Part shown: positions 16,575 through 25,047 of the stretch, in pieces
How positions within the stretch are numbered: position 1 is the stretch's first letter
Layout: each line of letters starts with the position of its first letter
NCBI GenBank assembly: GCA_029219245.1
Contig: JAQXTA010000037.1
Coordinates: forward strand, 1 to 56,250
Reading direction: 5' to 3'
Length of the DNA: 56,250 nucleotides
From: Lachnospiraceae bacterium
Lineage (GTDB): Bacteria; Bacillota; Clostridia; Lachnospirales; Lachnospiraceae
Translations under genes and position numbers: made by a program
Notes under the pieces: generated by a model
Told to the model about the DNA's origin: nothing
The model's input: the letters and a program-made list of their open reading frames with translations, nothing else
Databases searched by the model: none

Positions 16575-18539
16575 ATGAAAATTACATTAAAGGATGGTTC
16601 CAGCAAAGAGTATGCACAGCCAATGAGCATTTATGAGATTGCGGCTGATATTTCGGAAGGTCTTGCAAGAGCAGCCTGTGCAGGTGAAGTAGATGGAAAG
16701 GTAGAGGATTTAAGAACCGTTATTGACAAAGACTGTGAACTGAATATTGTAACAGCAAACGATGAAGCAGGTCTTCGGGTTATCCGGCATACTGCTTCCC
16801 ACGTTCTTGCGGAAGCAGTCAAAAGACTGTTCCCAAATGCCAAGGTGACAATCGGACCTGCAATTGATGATGGCTTTTATTATGATTTTGATTCAGAACC
16901 GTTTTCCAGAGAAGATTTGGACAAACTGGAAGCGGAGATGAAGAAGATTATTAAGGAAGGTCATAAGCTTGAACGCTTTACCATGCCAAGAGAAGAGGCT
17001 ATTCGTTTTATGGAAGAAAAAGGCGAGCCGTATAAAGTAGAGCTGATTCGTGATTTGCCGGAGGATGCGGAAATTTCCTTCTATGACCAGGGAGGATTTG
17101 TCGATTTGTGTGCCGGTCCACACTTAATGAGCACCAAATCCGTTAAGGCATTTAAATTGATTTCCTCTTCCATGGCATATTGGAGAGGCGATTCCAACAA
17201 GGCACAGTTACAGCGTATTTATGGTACTGCTTTCCAGAAAAAAGAAGAACTGGCTGCCTACTTAGAGCACTTGGAAGATATTAAAAAACGTGACCACAAT
17301 AAGCTTGGACGGGAAATGGAGCTGTTTGCGACGGTTGATGTAATCGGACAGGGACTTCCGCTGTTACTGCCGAAGGGAACCAAAATGGTCATGAAATTAC
17401 AGCGCTGGATTGAAGATCTGGAAGAAAAAGAGTGGGGCTATGTGCGTACCAAGACTCCACTTATGGCTAAGAGCGATTTGTACAAAATTTCCGGTCATTG
17501 GGATCACTATAAAGAAGGAATGTTTGTACTTGGCGATGAAGAAAAGGACAAAGAGGTTTTTGCTCTTCGCCCGATGACATGCCCCTTCCAATATTACTGC
17601 TATAAAAATACGCAGCATTCCTACCGTGATTTGCCGATTCGTTATGGCGAAACCTCGACCTTGTTCCGGAATGAGGATTCCGGTGAGATGCATGGTTTGA
17701 CCAGAGTACGTCAGTTTACCATTTCCGAAGGACATCTGATTGTGCGTCCTGACCAGATGGTAGAAGAATTCAAGGGTTGTATTGCACTGGCACAGTATTG
17801 CTTACAAACACTCGGATTAGAGGAAGATGTGACTTATCACCTGTCCAAATGGGATCCGGACAATTCTGAGAAGTACATTGGTGAGCCGGAGGTTTGGAAT
17901 GAAACAGAACAGCATATCCGCAATGTTTTGAACGAATTAAATATTCCATTCGTGGAAGATGTGGGAGAGGCAGCTTTCTATGGACCGAAGGTAGATATCA
18001 ATGCCAAGAATGTATACGGCAAAGAAGATACCATGATTACGATTCAGTGGGATGCCCTGCTTGCTGAACAGTTTGATATGTACTTTATTGATCAGAACGG
18101 GGATAAAGTTCGTCCTTATATCATTCACAGAACCTCTATCGGCTGCTATGAGAGAACACTGGCATGGCTGATTGAAAAATATGCAGGTAAAGTCCCGACA
18201 TGGTTATGTCCGGAACAGGTTCGTATTCTGCCGATTTCCGAAAAATATGCGGACTATGCGGAAAAAGTCAGAAAGGAACTGGCAAAGAATGATATCGATG
18301 TAACGGTAGATAATCGTTCCGAGAAGATTGGTTTCAAGATTCGTGAGGCAAGACTGGATAAGCTTCCTTATATGTTAGTAGTAGGACAACAGGAGGCAGA
18401 AGACGGTACGGTATCAGTAAGAAGCCGCTTTGCAGGCGATGAAGGTGTGAAACCACTGCAGGATTTCATCGACCAGATTTGTAAAGAAATCAGAACCAAA
18501 GAAATCCGTAAAGAAGTTACAACGGAAGAACAGAAGTAA
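16575..18539 (+). CDS. thrS: Threonyl-tRNA synthetase
   Basis: The 654-residue protein has the full domain set: TGS (about 1-62), an editing domain with HTASHVLAEAV near 72, and the class II core with the zinc ligand C336 in MTCPFQYY. Motif 2 is within RYGETSTLFRNEDSGEMHGLTRVRQFT and motif 3 is HRTSIGCYERTLAWLIE. A C-terminal anticodon-binding domain follows. It charges tRNA-Thr in the cytosol. The gene is 64 bases after a small membrane protein gene and both are under the T-box. The AAGGAG ribosome site lies close upstream. Confidence 0.97.
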   Translation: MKITLKDGSSKEYAQPMSIYEIAADISEGLARAACAGEVDGKVEDLRTVIDKDCELNIVTANDEAGLRVIRHTASHVLAEAVKRLFPNAKVTIGPAIDDGFYYDFDSEPFSREDLDKLEAEMKKIIKEGHKLERFTMPREEAIRFMEEKGEPYKVELIRDLPEDAEISFYDQGGFVDLCAGPHLMSTKSVKAFKLISSSMAYWRGDSNKAQLQRIYGTAFQKKEELAAYLEHLEDIKKRDHNKLGREMELFATVDVIGQGLPLLLPKGTKMVMKLQRWIEDLEEKEWGYVRTKTPLMAKSDLYKISGHWDHYKEGMFVLGDEEKDKEVFALRPMTCPFQYYCYKNTQHSYRDLPIRYGETSTLFRNEDSGEMHGLTRVRQFTISEGHLIVRPDQMVEEFKGCIALAQYCLQTLGLEEDVTYHLSKWDPDNSEKYIGEPEVWNETEQHIRNVLNELNIPFVEDVGEAAFYGPKVDINAKNVYGKEDTMITIQWDALLAEQFDMYFIDQNGDKVRPYIIHRTSIGCYERTLAWLIEKYAGKVPTWLCPEQVRILPISEKYADYAEKVRKELAKNDIDVTVDNRSEKIGFKIREARLDKLPYMLVVGQQEAEDGTVSVRSRFAGDEGVKPLQDFIDQICKEIRTKEIRKEVTTEEQK

Positions 18540-18598
18540 GAAGAACAAAAATAGAAAAAGCAACAGAAATAGAAGAGCAAATTATAGAGAGAAAAGAT

Positions 18599-20170
18599 AT
18601 GATGAGAGAAACGAAACATAAAATATCTTGTCAGGATATTTGCGGATGGCTGCTTATTGGCATTGGTCTTATAATGCTTGGTAACAGCCTCCGGCTTTGC
18701 TTCAGTAAGGATATCTGGTATGATGAATTGTTCACGATGGGAATGGTTGACCATTCCTATCGTGAATTAGTCCGTTTTACGGCAAGGGATGTACATCCCC
18801 CACTGTACTACTGTATTACCAAATTTATTATAGACTTATGTAAACTGCTTGTATCGCAGACAGAGGGTGTCGTAATAGCCAAAATGGTATCGGTTCTGCC
18901 ATATTTTTTCCTGCTTGTTTATGCCCTGACCTTCCTGCGAAAACGATTTGGTATGCTTGTCAGCGGGGTATTCTTTTTCTGTATCATTGGAATGCCGCAG
19001 ATGAGTGCTTATACCGTCGAGGTAAGGATGTACAGTTTTGCCCTGTTTTTTGTGACGGCAGCTTTTCTTCATGCCTATGAGATTGTTTGTGACTGTCATG
19101 GGAAGATACATTGGGCAGCACTTACGCTGTATGGACTGGCGGCTGCTTATACTCAATATTTTGCCTGCGTGGCGATTGTTATGGTATATCTTTATCTGCT
19201 GCTACATTTTGCTATCTGTCACAGAGCAGATAAAAAGAGAGCACTGCAAAACTGGTGCATTTGTGTGGCGGCTTCTGTTGTGGGCTATCTTCCCTGGCTG
19301 ATGGTTCTGATTTCCCAGATTACAACGGTACGGGAAAATTACTGGATATTGCCGCTTACCTGGCGAAATCTCGGCGGTTGTGTGAAATTTCTTATGAAAC
19401 CTGCTTTTTCTTTGGAAAAATGCAATGTAATTCTGGCGGTAATTTTTTTCCTACTATATATAGGAGTGCTTGCGGCATATGGACTGCGTAGCAGACGGCA
19501 GGGAAAAACGGAAAAGTTTTGTTATGCACTGGCGGGCTGCATGGTACTTGGCGGACTGGTTGCATTTGGCTTTGTCGCTTCTGTGATTATCCGGCCGATT
19601 TTTGTATATCGTTATATGCTTCCGGCTATGGGCTGTTTCTGGCTTTGCTTTGCTGTTTGTCTGTCTGCCTTGACGGAGCAGGAACAAACAATGAAATGGC
19701 AGAAGGCAGTCAGGGGCATACAGCTATGTGTCTTACTTTTTGTTACCGTTATCGGTATCCGCAATTATCGTGCTTTTATGGGGGAGGAAGAATATAAGAT
19801 TGTACAGATGCAGGAAACAGAGCCGGTACTGGAAGAGATAGAACCGGAAGATGTTGTTATTTATAATTTTGACCAGTTGCAGGCGGTAGTTGGATATTAT
19901 GTAAACTCGGAGAATTATTTATGGGGAGGTACACCGGAAACCCTGATTGTTGCTATGTTTGGGGAGAAGGGAAGTGTAGAGAATACCGCACAGATAAAAG
20001 AGTGGCTCGAGGAAGGCAGAAAAGTCTGGTTTTTCGGGAGCTTTAACAGTCGTGAGAACATCCGGGAAGAGTGGGAGAAGGATGGAATCATGACCGAAGA
20101 AAAAGGCAGTTATATGCTCGAACGTTATTGGTTTAATATTTACGAGGTTTCCCGAAAAAACATGCAATAA
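18599..20170 (+). CDS. GT-C family membrane glycosyltransferase (GT39/ArnT-like)
   Basis: The 523-residue protein has about ten to twelve membrane helices. The catalytic loop pattern of polyprenyl-phosphate-dependent GT-C enzymes is present: DIWYDELFT near residue 38 and DVHPPLYY near 63. The C-terminal 110 residues are soluble, with NFDQLQAVVGYYVNSENYLWGG. Such enzymes move a sugar from a lipid carrier to protein or glycolipid on the outer face of the membrane. Substrates cannot be read from the sequence. The start could be either of two adjacent ATGs. It is 59 bases after thrS and may be read through from it. Confidence 0.82.
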   Translation: MMRETKHKISCQDICGWLLIGIGLIMLGNSLRLCFSKDIWYDELFTMGMVDHSYRELVRFTARDVHPPLYYCITKFIIDLCKLLVSQTEGVVIAKMVSVLPYFFLLVYALTFLRKRFGMLVSGVFFFCIIGMPQMSAYTVEVRMYSFALFFVTAAFLHAYEIVCDCHGKIHWAALTLYGLAAAYTQYFACVAIVMVYLYLLLHFAICHRADKKRALQNWCICVAASVVGYLPWLMVLISQITTVRENYWILPLTWRNLGGCVKFLMKPAFSLEKCNVILAVIFFLLYIGVLAAYGLRSRRQGKTEKFCYALAGCMVLGGLVAFGFVASVIIRPIFVYRYMLPAMGCFWLCFAVCLSALTEQEQTMKWQKAVRGIQLCVLLFVTVIGIRNYRAFMGEEEYKIVQMQETEPVLEEIEPEDVVIYNFDQLQAVVGYYVNSENYLWGGTPETLIVAMFGEKGSVENTAQIKEWLEEGRKVWFFGSFNSRENIREEWEKDGIMTEEKGSYMLERYWFNIYEVSRKNMQ

Positions 20171-20262
20171 AAAATAAAGATAGAAACATTAAATTTATAC
20201 CATAGAATTTCCAATAAGGATGAAGAGCATATTTTAATAAAACCTGGCAATAATAACTTATA

Positions 20263-20284
20263 ATAACGTACTAAAGTACGTTAT
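20263..20284. promoter_or_regulatory. Palindromic operator overlapping a -10 box, upstream of the DUF1540 gene
   Basis: ATAACGTACT (20263-20272) and AGTACGTTAT (20275-20284) are perfect 10-bp inverted repeats separated by AA. A TATAAT at 20259-20264 overlaps the left arm, although I see no good -35 box 17 bases before it. The site is 38 bases before the DUF1540 start codon and would suit a dimeric repressor. Confidence 0.5.
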
Positions 20285-20321
20285 AAAATTTGCATTATAA
20301 AAAGGAGAGCAGGAGGTTATT

Positions 20322-20636
20322 ATGGCTGAGTTAAAATGTGGAGTGGAAAATTGTTTTTATAATGAGGAATGTCGCTGTTGTAAAGGAGACATCATGGTTG
20401 GAGGTCAGCATGCAGAGAAATGCAAGGATACCTGTTGTGAGAGCTTTTCACAGAAAAAGAGTGATTCTTACACAAGTGCGCTGAATCATCCGAGTAAAAC
20501 AATTAGTATTGATTGCGAAGCAACAAAATGTATGTATAATAGTAATTATAAGTGTTATGCAGAACATGTAGACATCAAAGGCTGTGGGGCAGCAGACTGT
20601 AAAGGCACAGAATGCGCAACCTTTAAAGAAGCTTAA
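20322..20636 (+). CDS. DUF1540 cysteine-rich protein
   Basis: The 104-residue protein contains two copies of the DUF1540 cysteine pattern: C6, C11, C17, C19/C20 with later Cys39, Cys43 and Cys44 in the first half, and a second set in CEATKCMYNSNYKCYAEHVDI through CKGTECATF. The cysteines suggest metal binding; family function is not established, though it is common in anaerobic spore-forming Firmicutes. An AGGAGG ribosome site precedes ATG 20322. A palindrome over the presumed promoter suggests dedicated control. Confidence 0.9.
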   Translation: MAELKCGVENCFYNEECRCCKGDIMVGGQHAEKCKDTCCESFSQKKSDSYTSALNHPSKTISIDCEATKCMYNSNYKCYAEHVDIKGCGAADCKGTECATFKEA

Positions 20637-20696
20637 CAATATTAGGGGAGGTTAAGTAGGTTAAGAAACAGTCCTGGTAGGAAAAGGGAGAGAAAA

Positions 20697-21425
20697 ATGA
20701 AAAAGAAATTATTCGGGATTATTTTGTGCGCAACACTTCTGTTTGCATTATATGGTTGTGGTAAAGATACTGTGGAAGAAACCATACAGGAGTCTGCGGA
20801 AGAAACCGATGAAAATGAAGTAGATGACAACCAAGCGAATACGGAAGAAAAGGGTGAAGCGGAAACAGTAGGAAGCGAAAGTGTTATAGGAAAGGATGCG
20901 CAGAAAGAAATCGAAATCGATGAAGAAACGAGAGAAGAACTGACAACACAGTTGTTGGAAGAAAATGAAATGGACACATCGGTATTGGATGATACCAAGG
21001 CAACCAGAGGGTGTACCTTTACTTTACCGGAAGGATTTGAAGAGTCTGAGGATATGCCCGGTATGTATGTGACAAAAAGATATCCGATTGATGCATCAAC
21101 GATTTATTACATAGAGATGAAGAAAGATATTTCTTTACAGCTTATGACAGAAGAAACTTTCTTGGAACAGGCGCAGGAGCAGTTTGTGAAAAATGGGGAA
21201 ATGGATGTAGAGGTATCTCTGGACAGCTTTGAAAGGCTGGAAATAGACGGTTATCCCGCATTCCGGATCGTGTGCAGCTATACGCTGGATGGTGTGAAAT
21301 TTACTCATCTGGAATATGTTATTAATGCGGATAAAAGCTATATTATTACCTATTCCCAGACAAATGAATATGATAGAATGGAAGAATTTGAAGCAAGTGC
21401 GGCGACGATTAAACTGGAATATTAA
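20697..21425 (+). CDS. Lipoprotein of unknown function
   Basis: The 242-residue protein has a lipoprotein signal: MKKK, a hydrophobic stretch, and the lipobox LYGC with C21 as the lipid-modified residue. A long acidic linker follows (about 25-95), rich in glutamate and aspartate. A folded C-terminal domain (about 98-242) begins with RGCTFTLPEGFEESEDMPGMY and holds alternating strands. It would be anchored on the outer face of the membrane. I do not recognise the domain; the pattern resembles small extracytoplasmic sensor or chaperone domains, but that is a guess. The ATG follows GGGAGAG. Confidence 0.8.
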   Translation: MKKKLFGIILCATLLFALYGCGKDTVEETIQESAEETDENEVDDNQANTEEKGEAETVGSESVIGKDAQKEIEIDEETREELTTQLLEENEMDTSVLDDTKATRGCTFTLPEGFEESEDMPGMYVTKRYPIDASTIYYIEMKKDISLQLMTEETFLEQAQEQFVKNGEMDVEVSLDSFERLEIDGYPAFRIVCSYTLDGVKFTHLEYVINADKSYIITYSQTNEYDRMEEFEASAATIKLEY

Positions 21426-21486
21426 ATCAGTTATGTCAACCAAAAGAAACGATTGAAAAAATATTTGGGAAAGTTTATAAAAGCAG

Positions 21487-21515
21487 TTGACAGTAGCAAA
21501 AGCATGTGTTATATT
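21487..21515 (+). promoter_or_regulatory. Promoter of the infC-rpmI-rplT operon
   Basis: TTGACA (21487-21492) and TATATT (21510-21515) are 17 bases apart. The expected start is near 21522, which gives a leader of about 180 bases. Confidence 0.8.
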
Positions 21516-21521
21516 ATCAAA

Positions 21522-21680
21522 GTGTGCTGAGCACATATAACAACAAAGCAGAGTATCCACTCTCACCCTGCAACAATCGGGTTCGCAGGTGTTTATAGTT
21601 TGAAATATACTGGCTTATTGGAAAGCAGTATTGTGACGCAGACTGAAGTGGATAGATATGCTATCCACTTTTTTTATATG
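21522..21680 (+). promoter_or_regulatory. L20 leader (autoregulatory leader of infC operon)
   Basis: The leader has paired segments around CCTGCAACAATCGGGTTCGCAGG (21568-21590). It ends in a terminator with arms AAGTGGATAG (21646-21655) and CTATCCACTT (21661-21670) and seven T. In Firmicutes, ribosomal protein L20 binds such a leader and causes premature termination. The same operon encodes L20 here. Confidence 0.8.
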
Positions 21681-21704
21681 GTTTCAATTGAGGAGGGTAA
21701 AGCC

Positions 21705-22211
21705 ATTAGCGAATTATTCATTAACGAACAGATTAGGGACAAAGAAGTGCGGGTAATCGGTGAAGACGGAGAACAGTTAGGAATCATGTCACCGAAGGAA
21801 GCCTTGAAGCTTGCAGAAGAGGCAGGTGTGGATTTAGTTAAAATAGCACCTACTGCCAAACCGCCGGTTTGTAAAATTGTGGATTATGGTAAGTTCAAAT
21901 ATGAACAGACCAGAAAAGAAAAGGAAGCAAAGAAGAAACAAAAAGTAATTGAAATTAAAGAAATTCGCTTGTCACCAAACATTGACACGAATGATTTAAA
22001 TACCAAGATCAATGCTGCTAAGAAATTTATTACGAAGGGTGACAGAGTAAAAGTAACACTGCGTTTCCGCGGTCGTGAAATGGCTCATATGAATAGCAGC
22101 AAACATATTTTGGATGATTTTGCACAGGCACTGGCTGATATTGCGGTTGTTGAAAAGGCACCGAAGGTAGAAGGCAGAAGCATGACCATGTTTTTAGCTG
22201 AGAAGCGATAA
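21705..22211 (+). CDS. infC: Translation initiation factor IF-3, ATT start codon
   Basis: The 168-residue protein has the IF-3 N domain (INEQIRDKEVRVIGEDGEQLGIMSPKEAL) and C domain (IRLSPNIDTNDLNTKI, then VTLRFRGREMAH). I place the start at ATT 21705 because GAGGAGGG lies nine bases upstream and the first residues then match other IF-3 proteins. The only in-frame ATG upstream, 21678, has the leader terminator immediately before it and no ribosome site. A rare ATT start is a known feature of infC, which lets IF-3 repress its own translation. It is the first gene of the infC-rpmI-rplT operon. Confidence 0.95.
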   Translation: MSELFINEQIRDKEVRVIGEDGEQLGIMSPKEALKLAEEAGVDLVKIAPTAKPPVCKIVDYGKFKYEQTRKEKEAKKKQKVIEIKEIRLSPNIDTNDLNTKINAAKKFITKGDRVKVTLRFRGREMAHMNSSKHILDDFAQALADIAVVEKAPKVEGRSMTMFLAEKR

Positions 22212-22285
22212 GCTTATTCAGTTTAAAATAAATGATATCCGAATATGATATCTCATGAATTTATAAATATAGGAGGAATTTTGAA

Positions 22286-22483
22286 ATGCCAAAAATGAAG
22301 ACAAGCAGAGCAGCTGCGAAAAGTTTTAAAGTAACTGGAACAGGTAAGTTAAAAAGAAGCAAAGCTTATAAACGCCATATCTTAACTAAGAAGACTACAA
22401 AGAATAAGAGAAATCTTAGAAAACCTGCTATGACAGATGCAACAAACGTTAAGAATATGAAGAAAATTTTACCATATCTGTAA
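22286..22483 (+). CDS. rpmI: 50S ribosomal protein L35
   Basis: The 65-residue basic protein has the L35 pattern [20 protein letters not shown] and ends in MKKILPYL. It binds 23S rRNA in the large subunit. It lies between infC and rplT, the conserved order, with AGGAGG upstream of ATG 22286. Confidence 0.97.
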   Translation: MPKMKTSRAAAKSFKVTGTGKLKRSKAYKRHILTKKTTKNKRNLRKPAMTDATNVKNMKKILPYL

Positions 22484-22520
22484 GAGACAGATGGTTAGGT
22501 CGTAAGGAGGAGAGAAAGAC

Positions 22521-22877
22521 ATGGCAAGAATTAAAGGCGGTTTAAACGCTAAGAAAAAACATAACAGAGTTTTAAAACTTGCGAAAGGTTACAGAGGCGC
22601 AAGATCCAAACAGTATAGAGTAGCAAAACAGTCCGTAATGAGAGCATTAGCTTCTTCCTATGCTGGTAGAAAAGAAAGAAAACGTCAGTTCAGACAGTTA
22701 TGGATTGCACGTATCAATGCAGCAGCAAGAATGAACGGCTTATCCTACAGCAAATTTATGTTTGGTTTAAAGAATGCAGGCGTTGACATGAACAGAAAGA
22801 TGTTGGCAGAGATGGCAGTTAACGATGCAGAAGGTTTTAAGACATTAGCTGAACTGGCAAAAGCAAATTTGAAATAA
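22521..22877 (+). CDS. rplT: 50S ribosomal protein L20
   Basis: The 118-residue protein has the long basic N-terminal helix of L20 ([20 protein letters not shown]) and the globular C-terminus with [21 protein letters not shown]20 is needed for early large-subunit assembly and also binds the operon leader at 21522-21680 to repress its own synthesis. It closes the operon and is followed by a strong terminator. The ribosome site is AAGGAGGAG. Confidence 0.97.
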   Translation: MARIKGGLNAKKKHNRVLKLAKGYRGARSKQYRVAKQSVMRALASSYAGRKERKRQFRQLWIARINAAARMNGLSYSKFMFGLKNAGVDMNRKMLAEMAVNDAEGFKTLAELAKANLK

Positions 22878-22892
22878 TCGAAAACGATAAGT

Positions 22893-22922
22893 GGAGAATA
22901 GTGCAGTGCTATTCTCCTTTTT
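22893..22922 (+). terminator. Terminator of the infC operon
   Basis: GGAGAATAG and CTATTCTCC form a nine-base-pair stem around a seven-base loop, followed by TTTTT. Confidence 0.9.
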
Positions 22923-23039
22923 GTTTGACAAACCATTTTTTCGGATATTTGAACAGAATGTTCTAATGTAAATGTCAAATAATAATATTTATGATAAAAT
23001 AGATACTATAAAAAAGGCAAAATATCGGAGGTAGAAAAT

Positions 23040-24485
23040 ATGAATGTGTTTGAGGGATTAGAACCGGCATCCGTTTTTCGTTTTTTTGAAGAAATCTGCA
23101 ATATTCCGCATGGTTCCGGAAATGAGAAACAACTGAGTGATTACTTGAAGAAATTTGCCGAGGACAGAGGAATCTTCTGTATTCAAGATAAATGGAATAA
23201 CATTATTATGATAAAAGAGGCAACGAAGGGCTACGAAGAAGAGGAACCTCTGATTTTGCAGGGACATATGGATATGGTTGCGGTTTGTGATCCGGATAGA
23301 CCGGTTGACATGGCAACGTGGCCTATACGGTTAGAAAGAGAAGGTGACTGGATTTATGCACAAGGTACCAGCCTGGGCGGGGATGATGGTATTGCAGTTG
23401 CCTATATTATGGGAATTCTGGATGCTGAAGATATTGCACATCCTCGTTTGGAGGCTATTCTTACGGTGGATGAAGAACGTGGAATGAATGGTGCGAGAGA
23501 AATAGATCTTTCCATGCTCAAAGGAAGAAGAATGATTAATTTGGACAATGAGGAAGAGGGTGTCCTTCTGGCGAGCTGTGCAGGTGGTGCAAGAGTAGTA
23601 TGTACATTGCCGTTAGTGAAAGAGAAAAAAAGCGGAATACTCCTTTCCATACAGGTTTATGGTTTAACTGGCGGACATTCCGGTGTTGAAATTCAAAAAT
23701 GGGGTGGAAATGCCATATGTATTCTGGCACGTGTACTGGATGATATGCGTCAGAAAACTTCTCTTGAGATAGTCAGTGTAGAGGGAGGCGAGGCAGATAA
23801 TGCAATTCCAACAGATGCAGAAGCATATTTTTGGATTCCGGAAGAAGAAATAGCCAATGCGATTGAGGTAATTCATGATTCTTCAATTGAACTGAAGGAA
23901 GAATTCCGAAAAAGAGAAAAAAATCTGTCCATTGTTTTAAAGGAAGAATCGGCTGATGTGATATCGTGCGTGAAACGGCCTTATTCAGATAAAATAATCG
24001 ATTTTCTGCTGGCAATGCCGAATGGTATACAGGCCATGAGCAAAGATGTAGAAGGGCTGGTAGAGAGTTCACTGAATCTTGGAAAAGTTCATTTAGAGGG
24101 AAAGGAACTTAGGGTTACATTCTCCTTGCGTAGTTCTGTGAATACTGCAAAAGAAGCTATGTACGAAAAACTGCAGTCTATTTGTAAACTGGCAGGTGCA
24201 AGGGCGGAAATCAGTGGGGATTATCCAGGATGGGAATATAAGGAGAATTCTCCATTACGTGATAAAATGATTAGAATCTATGAGGAAATGTATGGAAAAG
24301 AGCCCAAGATACAGGCAATTCATGCCGGATTGGAATGCGGGCTGTTTTCGGATAAGTTACCGGGACTTGATTGTATTTCCTATGGTCCGGATATGTATCA
24401 TATCCATACAATAAAAGAAAGAATCAGCATTTATTCGGTACAGAGTGTATGGAAATATTTACTGGAGATTCTGAAACAGAAATAG
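23040..24485 (+). CDS. pepD: Cytosolic beta-alanyl/aminoacyl-histidine dipeptidase PepD
   Basis: The 481-residue M20-family metallopeptidase has the metal ligands in QGHMDMV near residue 74, GGDDGIA near 114 and DEERGM near 144. A lid/dimer domain with GGHSGVEI (about 213-220) and the C-terminal HAGLECG follow. PepD cleaves Xaa-His and other dipeptides in the cytosol with two zinc ions. There is no signal peptide. The length matches the family. The gene stands alone between a terminator upstream and the thioesterase promoter downstream. GGAGG precedes ATG 23040. Confidence 0.94.
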   Translation: MNVFEGLEPASVFRFFEEICNIPHGSGNEKQLSDYLKKFAEDRGIFCIQDKWNNIIMIKEATKGYEEEEPLILQGHMDMVAVCDPDRPVDMATWPIRLEREGDWIYAQGTSLGGDDGIAVAYIMGILDAEDIAHPRLEAILTVDEERGMNGAREIDLSMLKGRRMINLDNEEEGVLLASCAGGARVVCTLPLVKEKKSGILLSIQVYGLTGGHSGVEIQKWGGNAICILARVLDDMRQKTSLEIVSVEGGEADNAIPTDAEAYFWIPEEEIANAIEVIHDSSIELKEEFRKREKNLSIVLKEESADVISCVKRPYSDKIIDFLLAMPNGIQAMSKDVEGLVESSLNLGKVHLEGKELRVTFSLRSSVNTAKEAMYEKLQSICKLAGARAEISGDYPGWEYKENSPLRDKMIRIYEEMYGKEPKIQAIHAGLECGLFSDKLPGLDCISYGPDMYHIHTIKERISIYSVQSVWKYLLEILKQK

Positions 24486-24496
24486 AGCAGATGAGG

Positions 24497-24528
24497 AGAA
24501 GAATCTGTATAGAGAAGAATCTGTATAG
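24497..24528 (+). repeat. Perfect 16-bp tandem duplication before a promoter
   Basis: AGAAGAATCTGTATAG occurs twice head to tail at 24497-24512 and 24513-24528. It ends exactly where the -35 box begins. Confidence 0.8.
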
Positions 24529-24557
24529 TTGACAGTTTTGGGGAGAAATTGTAGACT
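24529..24557 (+). promoter_or_regulatory. Promoter of the thioesterase gene
   Basis: TTGACA (24529-24534) and TAGACT (24552-24557) are 17 bases apart. The start codon is 45 bases downstream. Confidence 0.6.
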
Positions 24558-24601
24558 ATAGTTAATATTGGTAATTTTAGGCAGGAAGGGGAATGATGTA
24601 G

Positions 24602-25021
24602 ATGCTATCCTATGAACATCAGGCACAATATTATGAGACAGACCAGATGGGGATTATTCATCATTCCAATTATATCCGCTGGATGGAATCTGCCAGAATC
24701 TGGTGGATGAAGCAGGTTGGTGTTGATTACGGAGAGATGGAGAAACAGGGGGTGATAAGCCCTGTACTGGAGGTATCCTGTCAATATAAATCGATGGTAC
24801 ATTTTGGAGATATCGTATTGATTACCCCCAAAATAGAGCATTACAACGGAGTTAAATTAGAACTTTCCTACCAGATTACTGACAAAGCAAGTGGAGAAAT
24901 AAAGACAACCGGAAATAGTAAGCATTGCTTTTTAGATCGGAATGGGAAACCGATTTCGTTAAAAAGATCATATCCGATGTATGATGAGGTGTTTAGAAAG
25001 GGTATGATGAACGAAGAGTAA
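24602..25021 (+). CDS. Hotdog-fold acyl-CoA thioesterase (YbgC/4HBT family)
   Basis: The 139-residue protein has the 4HBT pattern YYETDQMGIIHHSNYIRWMESAR (about residues 10-32), where the aspartate of TDQMG is the catalytic residue of the family. The usual LEVSCQYKSMVHFGD strand follows. Members hydrolyse acyl-CoA thioesters in the cytosol as tetramers; the substrate here is unknown. It is followed after 26 bases by an EAL-domain gene and may share its transcript. AGGAAGGGG precedes the start. Confidence 0.9.
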   Translation: MLSYEHQAQYYETDQMGIIHHSNYIRWMESARIWWMKQVGVDYGEMEKQGVISPVLEVSCQYKSMVHFGDIVLITPKIEHYNGVKLELSYQITDKASGEIKTTGNSKHCFLDRNGKPISLKRSYPMYDEVFRKGMMNEE

Positions 25022-25047
25022 AATTTTGGGGGAGGGGGTATAAATGG

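Noticed and set aside
21600..21704. N-terminal extension of infC from TTG 21600
   Set aside because: This stretch holds the L20 leader terminator and no ribosome site; IF-3 similarity begins after ATT 21705.
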